In this document: positions 45,452-57,434 of the stretch, piece after piece
Layout of the letters: every line of letters starts with the position of its first letter
How positions within the stretch are numbered: the first letter of the stretch is position 1
Source: Cryptomeria japonica
Lineage: Eukaryota > Streptophyta > Pinopsida > Cupressales > Cupressaceae
Assembly (NCBI RefSeq): GCF_030272615.1
Contig: NC_081410.1
Coordinates: 509,761,442-509,825,441 of the forward strand
DNA: 64,000 nt
Direction: 5' to 3'
The notes under the pieces: generated by a model
Told to the model about the DNA's origin: nothing
The model's database searches: none
The model's input: only the letters and a program-made list of their open reading frames with translations
Program-made: the position numbers and the translations under genes

Positions 45452-45465
45452 ATTGGTATCATAGC
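45452..45465 (+). other. Primer binding site of D
   Basis: ATTGGTATCATAGC, one base different from the initiator-Met complement (TGGTATCAGAGC), adjacent to the LTR end. Confidence 0.85.
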
Positions 45466-45529
45466 GTCTCAGGTCCTCTTTAACCTAAATCCTAATAGCT
45501 TGAGGAAAAGATCTTGTAGATCATAATAA

Positions 45530-46480
45530 AGAAGGAAGGTTCAAATTTCAACAGAGAAAACTATAGGATATGGAGCAATAGAATGAATATTTACATTAAG
45601 AGTCTTGGAAGTCAGTATTGGGATCATGTAGAAACTCAATATGTTGCACCTACTAGAACTCTAACTGATGATCAAAAGAAAGAACAACAAGAGAATCACC
45701 AAGCATTGGAGGCTATTATAAGTTCCCTGTCTGATGTTGAATATGTAGATGTTCATGGTCTTGAAACCTCATATGAAATATGGAAAAAACTTAAAGAGAT
45801 TTCTAGCGGTGATGAACATGTTAAGATTGATAAAGAGGAGAGTTTAAGAGGAAAGTTTGATGACATGAGAATGTCTGAAGGTGAGAATATCCAACATTAT
45901 GGTCAAAGGATAAAAGAGATAGTTGGTGAAATAAAGAGTGCAAGAGGGAAAGTGGAAGATGCCATAGTGATCAGTAAGGTAATGAGAACCCTACTATTGG
46001 TCTATGCTATCCGAGTTGCAGCTATTCAAGAGATGAAGTCCATTGACAAAACTAAGGTAACTCTTAACTCTATCATTGGAAAACTTACTGCTTTTTAATT
46101 AAATGGCTATGATGGTGGTATACAGAAATCAAAATCTGCATTATGAGCTTCTATTTCTAACCCATATGTGAGAAGAAGTAGAGATACCAGCCATAGCTAT
46201 GAATCTGATCTAGTAGAGATGCTGATGATGAAGACAACTTAGTGGAACTTGAAGCATTATTGGCAAAATGACTACCTAGAGGCACTGGGAAATACAGAGG
46301 TAAGCTACCTTTAAAATGTTTTGCATGCAATAAGATTGGTCATATAGAAGCTAATTGCCCTAATAGTGAAGATGAACACAAGAGAGACAAATTCAAGAAG
46401 TATAAGGGTAAAGGCAAGAGAGATTATCTTATAGTGGTTGGCAGTGGTATTACTGATGAATAATTTGATGATGATTGAAG
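45530..46480 (+). pseudogene. D gag
   Basis: The UBN2-type core starts near FNRENYRIWSNRMNIYIKSL; no clear ATG was found upstream of the IWS motif. 45583-46098 is open and holds VETQYVAP, ALEAIISSLSDVEYVDVHGL, YEIWKKLKEISSG, FDDMRMSEGENIQHYGQRIK and KVMRTLLLVYAIRVAAI, ending KLTAF with a stop. The following spacer is frame-broken. A CCHC knuckle CFACNKIGHIEANC is intact at about 46314-46360. It forms the particle and binds RNA in intact copies. Confidence 0.9.
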
Positions 46481-46490
46481 TGAAGATATT

Positions 46491-46820
46491 GTGTTTGTAG
46501 CTATTAAGAAAGAGATATCAGATCAGAAAACACTAGTGTCCAAGATGGATAACTCTGATGATTGGATCATTGATAGTGGTTGTTCACATCATATGACTAG
46601 TGATCAGAGCAAATTTCTTTCCTTGAAAGAATTTAATGGCGGTGTTGTTAGATTTGGCAATGACTCGCCCTGTATGGTTAAATTTAAGGGAGTTATTTCT
46701 CTTAATGGGAAGAGCAATGTTGACAATGTCTATTGGGTTGAAGGTCTAAAGAACAATCTTCTGAGTGTGGCACAACTTAATGACAAAGAATACCCACTAG
46801 AGTTTAGAAATGGCGTGTGA
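46491..46820 (+). pseudogene. D protease
   Basis: Reads DDWIIDSGCSHHMTSDQSKF with catalytic DSG intact, VRFGNDSPCMVKFKGVISL, VYWVEGLKNNLLSVAQL and LEFRNGV, then a stop. It is the copia aspartic protease that cleaves Gag-Pol. Upstream linker residues VAIKKEISDQK join it to gag. The stop after NGV lies at the family position of CKI. Confidence 0.9.
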
Positions 46821-48020
46821 AAAATATTTGACAACAAAAGTGAATTGATTGCAATCGGGAAACAAACCAGAGGTAATATATTTAATCTTAATCGTAAAGT
46901 TAGAAACTGTTTGATTGCAAAGATAGATGATAGTTGGCTTTAGCATAGGATATTTTTTGATATAAACTCTGATAACATTGTTAAAGTGAGCAAGTCTAAG
47001 ATAGTAAGAGGTCTAACTCAGCTAGACAAACCAGTTAATACTCTTTGCAAAGAATGTCAGTTAGGAAAGATGACTTCTCCAACTTTCAAGAGCAAGTCCT
47101 TCTCAGTAGAGCACTTGTTAGATTTGGTTCATACAGATCTATGTGTACCAATAAGAACAAGAAGCATTCATGGTGATAGATATTTCATGATCTTCACTAA
47201 TGATTGTTCAAGGATGATGTGGGTCACATTCTTGAAGGATAAGAATGAAGCTTTTGGTAAGTTCAAGGCATTTAGGGCCTTAGCTAAGAAAGAGAGTGGC
47301 AAAAATATTAAATGTCTGAAAACAGATCAAGGCGGTGAATTTACTTCTGAGGAATTCACTAAGTATTGTGATGAGAATGGTATCAAGTGGCATCTTTCTG
47401 CACCAAGGACACCACAATAGAATGGTATCGCAGAGAGGAACAACCAGTTAGTGGTTGAAGTAACTAGGACAATGTTGATACAAGGAGGTGTAGAGAAAAC
47501 ATTTTGGAAAGAAGCTGTAAGTACAACTATCTACACAATGAATCGAGTTCTAGTGAAAAGAGGTAAGGACAAGACCCCTTATGAATATTGGTATGGAAGA
47601 TCACCTTATGTTATTTATTTTAAGATATTTGGTAGCAAATGTTTTATTAGAAGAGGTGATTATATAAGCAAGTTTGAAGCTAAGAGAGATGAAGGCATAT
47701 TTTTTGCCTATTCCACCAAGAGTAAGGCCTACAAATACTTCAACAACCGAAAACAAAGAATTGTTGAGAGTGATGATGTTCGAGTAGATGAATGTCCTGA
47801 AATTTTAGAAGGAACCAATTCAGAGAAAAAGGATGAAGATCCTTGCATTTTTCTTTTGGAACCTGACACTATTAAATCAGAAACTGTTAAAGAAAATTCT
47901 GATGTACTTGTTCAACTAGAACAAATAAATATAGAAGAAGATGATAATGAAGAAGTTGAACCTGAAGAGAATGATCATGTTATTCCTAGATATGTGAGAC
48001 TGAATCACAATCCTGAGTAG
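46821..48020 (+). pseudogene. D pre-integrase and integrase
   Basis: After two stops in the zinc region, 46986-47420 is open: CKECQLGKMTSPTFKSK, LVHTDLCVPIRTRS (first catalytic Asp), CSRMMWVTFLKDKNEAFG, KTDQGGEFTSEEF (second Asp) and LSAPRTPQ. A TAG then stands where CAG is expected, followed by NGIAERNNQLV (catalytic Glu). 47451-48020 continues open through TIYTMNRVLVKRGKDKTPYE, KAYKYFNNRKQRIVES and an acidic tail. All three DDE residues remain, so the damage is mainly the nonsense change. Confidence 0.92.
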
Positions 48021-49000
48021 ATTATTAGGGATAAGGATGTTGGAGTACTAACTAGAAGAAGAATAAGAGAGAACTCTTGCATGATCTCCACCATTGAACC
48101 TAGAAGTGCTAAGGAGGCATTTGGTGATGACCATTGGGTGAAAGCTATGGAGGAGGAATTGGATCAAATTGAGAAGAACAACACTTGGACCCTGGTACCC
48201 CGACCGGTAAACAAGAATGTTATAGGTACTAAATGGGTGTTCAGAAACAAGTTAAATGAAGATGGTGTTGTAGTTTGCAACAAGGAAAGACTAGTTTGCA
48301 AAGGTTATGCGCAAGAAGAAGGAGAAGATTATGGCAAAAAATTTTGCACCACTAGCAAGAGTGGAAGGTGTTAGAACTTTACTTGCATTTGCAGCCCATA
48401 AGAAGTTTGAGGTAGACCAGATGGATGTTAAGTCTGCATTTTTGAATGGGATATTAGAAGAAGAGGTATACATAGAGCAGCCTGATGGTTATGCTTTGAC
48501 AGATGAAAAAGACATGGTATGCAGATTGCATAAAGCTTTATATGGATTAAAGCAGGCACCTAGAGCATGGTATGAAAGGCTTCATACACATCTCATGAAG
48601 ATAGGCTTTGCAAGAACCATTGATGATAGCAATATTTATCTAAAGTCTGAAGGATATGAAATACTGGTCAGTGAAGTATTTGTTGATGACATTATTTTTG
48701 GAGGTAATGATGTTATGAGCAACAGCTTTTCAGATGAAATGAAAAATGAGTTTGAAATGTCTTTAGTAGGGGAAATAAAAAATTTCATAGGCTTGCAGAT
48801 ACAACAAATGAAGAATGGTATTTTCATTACTCAATCTAAGTATGTGAAAGAGGTTTTGAAGACTTTTGGCATGAGTGACTGTAAACCAATTGGAACTCCA
48901 ATGGTTACAGGTTGTAAATTGTCCAAGGAAGATACACCTAAGTCTATTGATGAAAAGGAATATAGGTCAATCATTAGCAAATTACACTATGTTGTTCACA
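48021..49000 (+). pseudogene. D reverse transcriptase with one frameshift
   Basis: 48081-48374 gives HWVKAMEEELDQIEKNNTW, WVFRNKLNEDG and KGYAQEEGEDYG. A frameshift near 48335 moves to the frame of 48307-49329: FAPLARVEGVRTLLAFAAH, VDQMDVKSAFLNGILEEEVY (first Asp), [30 protein letters not shown] (VDD), NFIGLQIQQMKNGIFITQSKY. It copies RNA to DNA. This domain is well preserved apart from the single shift. Confidence 0.93.
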
Positions 49001-49600
49001 ATAGACTAAATATTACCCATGCAGTTGGTATAGTTTCTAGATTTCAGAAAAATCCAAAGGAAGCACATCTGATAGCAACCAAGAGAATTTTTAGATATCT
49101 GAAAGGTACAATTTACTATGGATTATGGTATCCATATGGAGGAAACTTTTATTTGAAGGCATACACAGATGCTAATTGGGTAGGAAATATTGATGACCAG
49201 AAAAGTACTACTGATGGAGCATTCTTTCTAGGAGGAAGGCTAGTTTCATGGAGTGGTAAAAAGAAGAGTTGTACTTCACAATCTATTGCTAAAGCCGAGT
49301 ATGTTGCAACTTATATGAATTGCACATAGGCTATTTGGATGAGGCACATTTTGGAAGGTTTTAAGATGAAGATTTCAAAACCTATAAAGATTTTATGTGA
49401 TAATACAAGTTCCATTAATATTTCTAAGAATCCTATTTTGCATGCTTGCAACAAGCACATTGAATTGAAGTATCACTTTTCGAGGGAAAAAGTTCAAAGC
49501 AAAGATGTTATCTTAGAGCATGTTTCTACCAAGGAGTAGCTTGTAGATATTTTTACCAAACCTCTTCCTAAGACTACATTTGAGTGTCTTAGAAGATAAC
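49001..49600 (+). pseudogene. D RNase H
   Basis: Continuous with RT in the same frame: LKAYTDANWVGNIDDQKST (first Asp), FFLGGRLVSWSGKKKSCTSQ, IAKAEYVATYMNC (Glu), then a stop at TAG 49327, then 49339-49539 with IKILCDNTSSINISKNPI (Asp). After another stop comes LVDIFTKPLPKTTFECLRR. Normal length and order; two nonsense codons. Confidence 0.92.
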
Positions 49601-49950
49601 TAGGGGTTGTACCCCTTCATGAAGTTAGTTGAGCATGATGGTGATTGCATCAATCCCTCAATCACTTGCAAAATTTTACATCGATTGATGTAGAAGTGGA
49701 TGTATTCCACAAGGGGAGCATCCAGTTGTTGTATGTTGTTGATGCACAATGAAAATTTGCAATTACATGTTTTAATTTCAATTTGGCATTGTTGTCAAAG
49801 GGGGAGAAGAATTATGTGATTGGCAAGGAAAACCAGTGATAGGTTGAAGACAGATAGAGAATGGTGAATACTTGGTAATGTAATCCAGGATTCCTATTCA
49901 CCAATCTATAGTAGCAATCAGAGGCATTGATATTTGTATTTCCATCAATG
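49601..49950 (+). other. 3' untranslated region of D
   Basis: Noncoding; contains several short purine runs such as AAAGGGGGAGAAG (49797-49809) before the main polypurine tract. No protein. Confidence 0.5.
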
Positions 49951-49964
49951 CCAAAGGGGGAGGT
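49951..49964 (+). other. Polypurine tract of D
   Basis: CCAAAGGGGGAGGT directly before TGTTTGAATT, with TCCATCAATG before it. Confidence 0.88.
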
Positions 49965-51050
49965 TGTTTGAATTTGCATGAAGATTGCATTAATGATATG
50001 TTATGTTGTCATTGATGTCAATTGAACCGGTAACGGTATTATGATATTGTTGATATTGTCGTTATTAGTGATATTGTCTTGTAATCAGTAGGAAGAGCGT
50101 TGTGGAAGATTTTGTAAACTAGTATGTTAGTTTATGAGTTGAACCGGTAAATCGGTGTATAAGGTTAAACCCTTTCTATGCAATGTAACTAGTAAACCCT
50201 ACTAGTTGTTTTTGTTAAACCCTAACCAATTAAGTTTGTTGAAATGAGATATAATGTTAAGCAGTAATGATGGAGACATGTGTGATCATTGTATAAGGAT
50301 AAGTTCAGATTATTTTGGCACATTTTTTTGTGGTTAAGGGAATTAGCAAAGTGGATTGCATCTATTGCATAACACATGATAAGTTACAAAGTCCGATGAA
50401 GTAGTGATCATGGAGCAGTTGGAATTTTTTTGAAGAATGTGTATTGATTACTATGTAAATCTAACGGTCACACTTGAACCGATTTGTTTGTAATATCTAT
50501 GAAAGAATTAGGTTTTTGTTGTGCTACCAACCTATTTGATTTGTATTTAAGGTTGATGAAGTTGTTTTGTTAAGGTGTTGGCAAGATTGGTAGAAATTAG
50601 TTGAGTGTGTGGTTGCCTAACCGGGAGAATGGATCTGCAGTTTTTGTAAAGGCAGATTGAAGCTTAAAAAGGATCTGATCAAACTAATGTAGTTCTATTC
50701 AGAGAGATCAAGAAAACTTGTTGTTTTCTAACAATTACAACAGAATTGAAATCCATTAACCGGGTAAGCTCTAACAAGCTTGGTTACTTCATAAATCTTG
50801 TAACAAGGTGGTCCATTAGCTTGTATTCTAAAATCCTCTACCAAGGTTACTCCTAATAGAGTTATTTTCTTTTCATCAAGGAATTTTGTAAATCCCTTAA
50901 CTGGGTAATTCCTAACAGAATCAGTTCTTAACAGGACTTATTGTAAAAGATTTGATAGGCTTGTCTCCTTACAGGGAAAACTTTAGAAGAGTTCAAATAG
51001 CTATCCTTGTGAGTCTCATCTCATCGTGGTTTTTACCTATTTGTGTTTTC
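49965..51050 (+). repeat. 3' LTR of D, first part
   Basis: Matches 44018 onward of the 5' LTR. It stops at TTGTGTTTTC, where element E was inserted, and resumes at 61154. The last five bases TTTTC are the target duplicate. Confidence 0.95.
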
Positions 51051-52341
51051 TGTAGCTAGGAAATCAGAAATCATCAAAGAAAATATCAATATTAGTCATT
51101 AGCTCAATCACGAAAGCTCAAATGCAATGATCATTCCTAATTACATCCAATAAAGACATGAAAACAAAACATTCAAGATTTGAAAATTAAGAAAACCAAA
51201 TGCAGATTTGAATGTCTCCTTCATGTGGCTCCATTGTCCTTCTTTCTCCTTCAAATAGCTTTGTTGTGGATCTCACCTACTAGTGCATGATCATGATATG
51301 AAAGCAAGTAGACAAGATGATTGCTCAAGAATACTCGAAGCATTATTGATTCAGGAAAGTGATTCGAAAAAGTGATTCGTTTGATAATGTGATTAGACGG
51401 GATTGAAGAAAATCATCCAATTTATAGACAAATTGGAGAAAAGATCAAATTAGCATGAAGAGATTCAAATGGAAATTGCAAATCAATATGACAAATTATG
51501 ACAAATTTGCACTTTCTATGCAAAATTGATTGATTGATAATTCATGACAAGATTATGACAAATTTCTATGTCAAAATTGATTGATTGTCAATTATGACAA
51601 ATTATGACAAATTGAAATGTCATTCCCATGAAATTAGGAGAAAAATAGGAGGAAATTGAATTAGAAATTAGGAAAATTAGAAAATTGGAAAATTAGGAAT
51701 TAAGTGAATTAATTAACAATTTTTCATTTATTAATTAATTCACAAAAAGGGAGGAATTAGTTAGCCAATTAAATAAACATTTAATTGTGACAAGAAGACT
51801 TAGGATAAATAAATAAATTATTTAACCTAGAGGGAGAAATGACAGACAAGGTTAAATGAATAAATCATGAAACCCTAGAAGATGAATTAGAAATGCAAGG
51901 ACGACAATTAGGTCTTGATGTAAGATTGATGTAGGGTCGATTTAATCATGATTCTGACTTGATAAATGATTTGATTGATAAACAATTGAAATTGGTTGAC
52001 AAATTGACCAATATTGATAAAGAGACCAAATTGATATGTGCCAATTGACATGATTGAAGAGGACAAGGATTGATGACAAATCGATCACAAAATTGACAAG
52101 ATTGACAAGGACGAGGATCAATGACAAATCGATCTCAAAATGACAAGATTGATAAGAGGACAAAACCCTAATTCAAAAGTGATAAAAATGAGGAATGCAG
52201 AAGGACTCGATGCTCGCAAATGATAAAGACCAAGTATGCAACATAGAAGAAATGTTAATGCGATGCAAAAACCTAAAATAAGGCAATACGCCAATGTTAA
52301 AGTATAACTCCGCAAGCATTGACCATTTTTAGGTGTCTACA
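51051..52341 (-). repeat. 3' LTR of E (1291 bp)
   Basis: From TGTAGCTAGG to GGTGTCTACA. Paired with 59852-61153, which has one extra ATTATGACAA-type 10-bp unit in a short tandem stretch near 51490. Confidence 0.95.
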
Positions 52342-52360
52342 TTTTGCCCCTCTTTGAGAC
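52342..52360 (-). other. Polypurine tract of E
   Basis: The minus strand reads GTCTCAAAGAGGGGCAAAA before TGTAGACACC. Nearly the same as in H. Confidence 0.85.
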
Positions 52361-53369
52361 AATGCAATTTCAAGCATTGTTTCAAAGAACAATAATGAAA
52401 ATGCCCCAGACAATAACAATGACATATGCATGGCCCCGCAAGGAATTGGCCGAAAACATCCAAAAAAGAGGCCAATTGATCGATAAGAATGATAGAACAC
52501 GATAGGTTCGAATGGATCAAGCAGACTGCCAAGATTGATGGAAGAAATGTTAGTAAGCAGAAATTAGACAGAGGATAGTTAGAGATGAAGAAAAACTTGC
52601 TTTCACGAATGCACATAAGTAGGTGAGAACCTTTATTTAATGTAGCAAAGTGGATGCAGAGCATCATGGCATTGAAGGCCAGAGCTAAAATGCAACCCCT
52701 TTTGCAAAAGATAGACACATCGCACACAAGGAATGAGTGAAGCATCCTAGGGTGCATACATCAAGGGTCGAGGTATGTGCGGTGTTCACAAAGAAAATGT
52801 ACTTATCACAGACACCCAATGATATGGTTGCCCCAGTTTGTGACAAACATTCCACAAATAGCAAACACAACAAAAAAAAGGAAAGGGACCATGAACCATC
52901 CCAGTCACTCTAAATCACTCAGTGACATCATCGAGCAACATAGGAACATGATCGAAGCCAAAGATAAATTAGTAAAAAGATAAGATGCACAAATTCAACC
53001 ATGTCAAACAAACAATCTGATTGTCATTGTCAAAAGTGAAAAACAAGAATGATCATGCTATCTGGTTCCAGGGAATGCGGTACCTCGTCTAAGACAGGAC
53101 ACAGTCTGGTTTCGAGTATACCACACCCTCTATAAGACCCATGATAGTAGTGACAAGGACAAATAATTTTGCGGTTGATTGATATGACAAGTGCAATCAG
53201 TTTGAATGTTTGGTTTAATTGAAAAGCTCATCTGTTTAAGCATGATTTCATTAAAGCACAGTGTATGATTGCGTGTCGTTGGAGGGATGCTCAGTGATTT
53301 GTCTTATGCACAAAATGGATCATTTATTGCAAAATGCTTGTTTTTGGATTTTAATGTTTTAAAAAAATT

Positions 53370-53620
53370 TTGTGTTCATTTTTTCAGGACTTTATTTGAC
53401 TTTTTAGGGATTTTCTCAGGACATTATTTGATTTTTTTGGATTTTTCTCAAGACATTATTTGATTTTTGTGAATTTTTTCAGGACATTTTTCAATTTTTA
53501 TGATTTTTTCAGGACATTTTTCAATTTTTTTGAATTATTTCAGGACATTATCTGATTTTTATGATTTTTTTCAGGACATTTTTCAATTTTTATGATTTTT
53601 TATGATTTTTGCCCCCAGTG
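53370..53620. repeat. 31-bp tandem repeat in the E tail
   Basis: Seven or so copies of a unit with TTTTTTCAGGACATT and TTGATTTTTATGA. Copies of CAGGACATT or near matches start near 53386, 53417, 53449, 53480, 53510, 53541 and 53572, a spacing of 30-32 bp. Confidence 0.8.
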
Positions 53621-54256
53621 TCTAGCAAGGCAAGGAATATGACAAATGGATAGACAATCTTGTTGAAATGTTGGTGGCTAGAGGGAAGACAAAGGCCTTT
53701 TTATTATGGAGACAACATGGATGCAATTTTCAAGGGCTATTGCATGATGGGACAAGAGACTGGATATGACAATGTAAAGCAATGACATGGCATGAGGGAC
53801 ATGTCAAGAGGTGTTTGAAACCATGTTTAAATTTTGCGTCCTTATGACAGATCAAGATCAAGGAATGAAAAAGAGTGTATGGATAGTGATAAGATATGGA
53901 TAGGATAAGCAAGACCAAGAATGGATATGGGACATGGACTGAAGGTCGGGATAGGATACGGGATAGTGGTAGAAAGTTGCAATAAGATAGGAAATATGGA
54001 TGAAAGGTCGTAATAAGCAAATGGATAAATGACCAAAAGCTATGATAGACTAAAAGATGCAAACAAGATGCATGATGCTCATGATGATCCTCAGCCTTGT
54101 CAAGATCAAAGGTGGAAAGAGGAAATGGACATGAGGGACAATAGGATATGAAGGGTAATGACAGGGGTTCAATAGGATAGTGAAGGGCAATAGGATATGA
54201 AGGAGGAAACTTGCCCCCAAGTGTCGTGTGTAAGAAGTTCATAGATTACGCATGAC

Positions 54257-54315
54257 GCCTGTTTGCCAGGTTTTCATCACGGTACTTTCCCAAGGCACCT
54301 GTTTGCCAGGTTTTC
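54257..54315. repeat. Direct repeat block in the E tail
   Basis: CCTGTTTGCCAGGTTTTCA occurs at about 54258 and 54298, separated by TCACGGTACTTTCCCAAGGC. H has the diverged counterpart at 23170-23245, with the same CCCAAGGCACC between the two copies. Confidence 0.75.
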
Positions 54316-54590
54316 ACCAGTGGATGAATTATTTTTGCTTTACTTTTTTCTTTTGTCTTTTTTTTTCACTTTTTTTATTTTTTTGTATTTTTGAGCTTTT
54401 GATTTTATTTTTTTTGTATTTTGACTTTTTCAATAGAAGATGGACACATGATAAGGGATGAAAGAAGGACTCAAACATCTTTTTGTTTGGATAGTGGCCT
54501 TGAAAAAAATGGACCATGACCTTTAAAAGTATGCTCAAAGACATTGGTAGGATAAGGACATGGAAAATAAGATGAAACTAAGGCGAGGAT

Positions 54591-57434
54591 TTATGCAAGG
54601 GATTGGATCAAAGGGATGGAAGGATGGAAAATATGCATTGGATAATAGGTAGGGTATTGGAAGAATTGGGCTTCAGTGGATGGAAATGAAGGCAAGATCG
54701 ACATTGGCACACACCTTGAGGGGTGATGGACTGATGGAGGAAAAATGTATTTTGGATATTGAGATTTGGATGGAGGAAAGGATATGGATTTTGGGACATA
54801 AGGGCCAAAAATGGATAAAGAAGGTGATGGAGGAATAGACTTGGAATGTTTGGATGGAGGAATAGCAATTGTAGATGCCAATTTTGATGTTTCTTTAGGC
54901 TTTTGTGCTTCAAGGAGCCGCTTAGGGATCCACATGGTTTTTGATTTTTCATGCTTTTGTGGTTCCTTGGAGTGCATTGCTTGCACAAGGGATTTAGGAA
55001 CCCATATAGATTTTGACTTTGCTTTATTTTGCTCAGTGGGCCTCTGTGGCCTTTTGGATATATTTTTTTCTTTATAGATCATATTGTTCTTTGTTTTGAC
55101 ATGTTGACTATATTGGACATGTTGATCCTTGAATACATGTGGATTTCTAGACTTATGACTTTTATACTTGGCATCCAAATTTCTTGGAGGGGGAAAGGAA
55201 TGCATGGATGGATATGAATGAAATGGACTTCTTTTGGATGGATGAAATTTACACAAGGATGTGTGCCTTTGTTGACCTTGCATAGAGGACGAAGGAATAT
55301 AAGGACCTAAGATGGATGGAAAGTATGATGGGGAAGGGATATGTTTGGATTGTGATGGAGGGATGTTGGATTTAGTAGGGGTACCCACATCTTGAGGAAT
55401 TTCACTGAGGCCATGACCCTTAATATTTTCTTTAACATGAAGGGATTCTTTCTTATGAAGACCTACTCCTTTGCCTTGATGAATATCTTGACTTGTAGGA
55501 TACTCTTTTCTTTGGGAAGAAGACACGAGTCCATTATGAGATGGATATGATATGAGAGAAATAATGAGATCTTGAAGTGGATTGGATTGGACCAAAGTGG
55601 AAGAACCCATTTTGCATGTCGAGGGTTCATGAACATCTTGCACTGACACATTAGAATCATGAGGGGGATTAGGATCATGAGGGGGGGACTAGCATTGTGT
55701 TGTGGACATGGTTCAATGACAGGCTCTTCAAGAGATGGAATGGGAGAAATAATGGGATCATCAAAAGGAATGAGATCTTGGAGTGTATATGGAGCATTAA
55801 GACAAGGAGATGGAGGAACAAAAGGATCTTGTGGAGGATTTAAAGGAATAATTTGATCTTGACAAGGAGGAAGATCATTGGAATCCTCTTTAAAGGTGCT
55901 TTTCTCTTGACTTTTAATAAGATCATCGGAAAGGATGGAAGGGATATCTTGATTTTTCTTAGGAAGTGGAATGTCAATGGGATTTGAAAAGACATTTTTT
56001 TCTTGGAATGGAAGGGGATCATTTGGGAGTGGATGGAGTATCAATAGGACTTTGGATAGGATGGACAAGAATAGGGGAATCATTGTGAGTGTCTACGAAC
56101 ATGGGGTCCTGGTCAACAATTGGATGGGATGATAAGGTTTCAAGATCTTGATCTTGATTTTCTTTAGGACTCATTTCTTTGTGCTCTAAATTGTCCTCTT
56201 GACATGAGATTGGACTTTGGATATGCATGGAGGATTCTGACAAGGAATCAATGTTTTGGCATGAAGGAAATGCACTTTGAACATTTGTGATGGATTCTGG
56301 CAAGGAATCAATGATTGAACATGAGGAAGAGGGACTTCGAATGGGGTCCTCTAAAATAGGTAATGGAAATAAAGTGCATGGTGGAATTGGGTCTTGTATT
56401 TCTGAAACATGAAAAGGATGTGCATCATGAATTGGTTTATCTTGGCAATCAATTATGGATAGCTCTTGGATAATTGCATCCTTGGGTGTATTATTTGATG
56501 AGGACAACATACAAGGTTCTTGTGAAACTTCTAAAGGTGTAGGGTTAGATGCCATTGGAGAGTCAATTTGCTTGCAAGGGGATGAGGCATTGCTAGACAT
56601 AAGTGTATTATCTTGATCTTCCTCAAAGAACTCACTTGGTAATTTCCTTAAGAGCATTGCAATAAAGCCACCTTTCTTTCGAGGTTTTGACATGGTTGTA
56701 TCTAGAATTTGAACTTGTTTGGCAAGGAGTTGGTTTTGATCTGATGTCATGTTTTGATATTGGACTTGGTTCAATTGTTCTGACATGTTTGAAACTTGGG
56801 TTGGTGTGTGCTGCAACCTTTGTTTTTGAATGTTTGGTTGTGGTTGTTGACATTGATATGTTGATTGAACTTGTTGATATTCCACCATTGGTTGAACTAT
56901 TTGTTGACATTGTATAGTTGGTTGGACATATTGTTGAAATTGGACCATTGGTTGCATTGGTTGTATATGTTGAACAATTGGTTGAAAATATGATTGATAG
57001 TAAACACCTTCTTGTTCTTGTTGTGGAGACACATAAAGTTTAAATTGATGTTGTCTCTTTTCTTGAAATTGTTTCTTCATCTCTATTTGGGAGAGGAGAG
57101 CTAGTATGTCTGATCGTTCAAGAAGAGATCTTACATCAATTGGCTCAATCTTTGGATTTCGACTTGGAAATTTTCAAAACATTTTGGACATTTGTGATCT
57201 ATTCTTCTCAATGTTTTTCACTCTTTGTTCCAAAATCTCATTTTCTTGAGCTAGCTTCTCCTCTAGTTTTTGTATTTGGAGACTTGTTTCATCATAAAAA
57301 GTTTGATCGATATTGCCTTGTTGTTGGGTTGGATATAATTGTGATTGCCTTGGATTAAAATTCAATTGCATTGCCGGTTGATACGTCAAACTTTGTTGCA
57401 TCATTGGTTCTTGGAACCTTGTTTCAATAGACAT
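54591..57434 (-). pseudogene. Large ORF of E, low-complexity protein of unknown function (about 950 codons)
   Basis: The first ATG is 57434-57432 (MSIETRFQEP). It reads through a stop near 57174 in the same frame, then 57080-56019 open. It shifts frame near 56020 and shifts back at the G run near 55680, ending at 54591. Parts: a short coiled coil (LEEKLAQENEILEQRVKNIE), Gln/Tyr-rich repeats (VQHIQPMQPM, YVQPTIQCQQIVQPM), an acidic Ser/Pro/Ile middle, and a basic Pro/Ser/His C-terminal half with two copies of a SIWVPKSLVQA / TMWIPKRLLEA unit and two of a GPY(I/V)P unit. No retroviral or host domain recognised. It could be a highly diverged Gag of a non-autonomous gypsy element. Confidence 0.55.

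Larger units (their letters stand above)
52361..54590 (-). other. Long 3' noncoding tail of E
   Basis: About 2.2 kb without a conserved protein. Contains a 31-bp T-rich tandem repeat (53370-53620) and a duplicated CCTGTTTGCCAGGTTTTCA block (54258-54315) followed by a T-rich stretch. Both have counterparts in the H tail at 22800-23260. The open frames 52329-52757 and 53730-54242 (minus) have no recognisable domain, and I do not call them genes. Confidence 0.6.

Noticed and set aside
53730-54242. 170-codon minus-strand frame rich in Pro, Ser, His and Leu in the E tail
   Set aside because: Lies in the noncoding tail beyond the large ORF. Composition comes from GGATATGG-like purine repeats on the plus strand. 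No domain seen.
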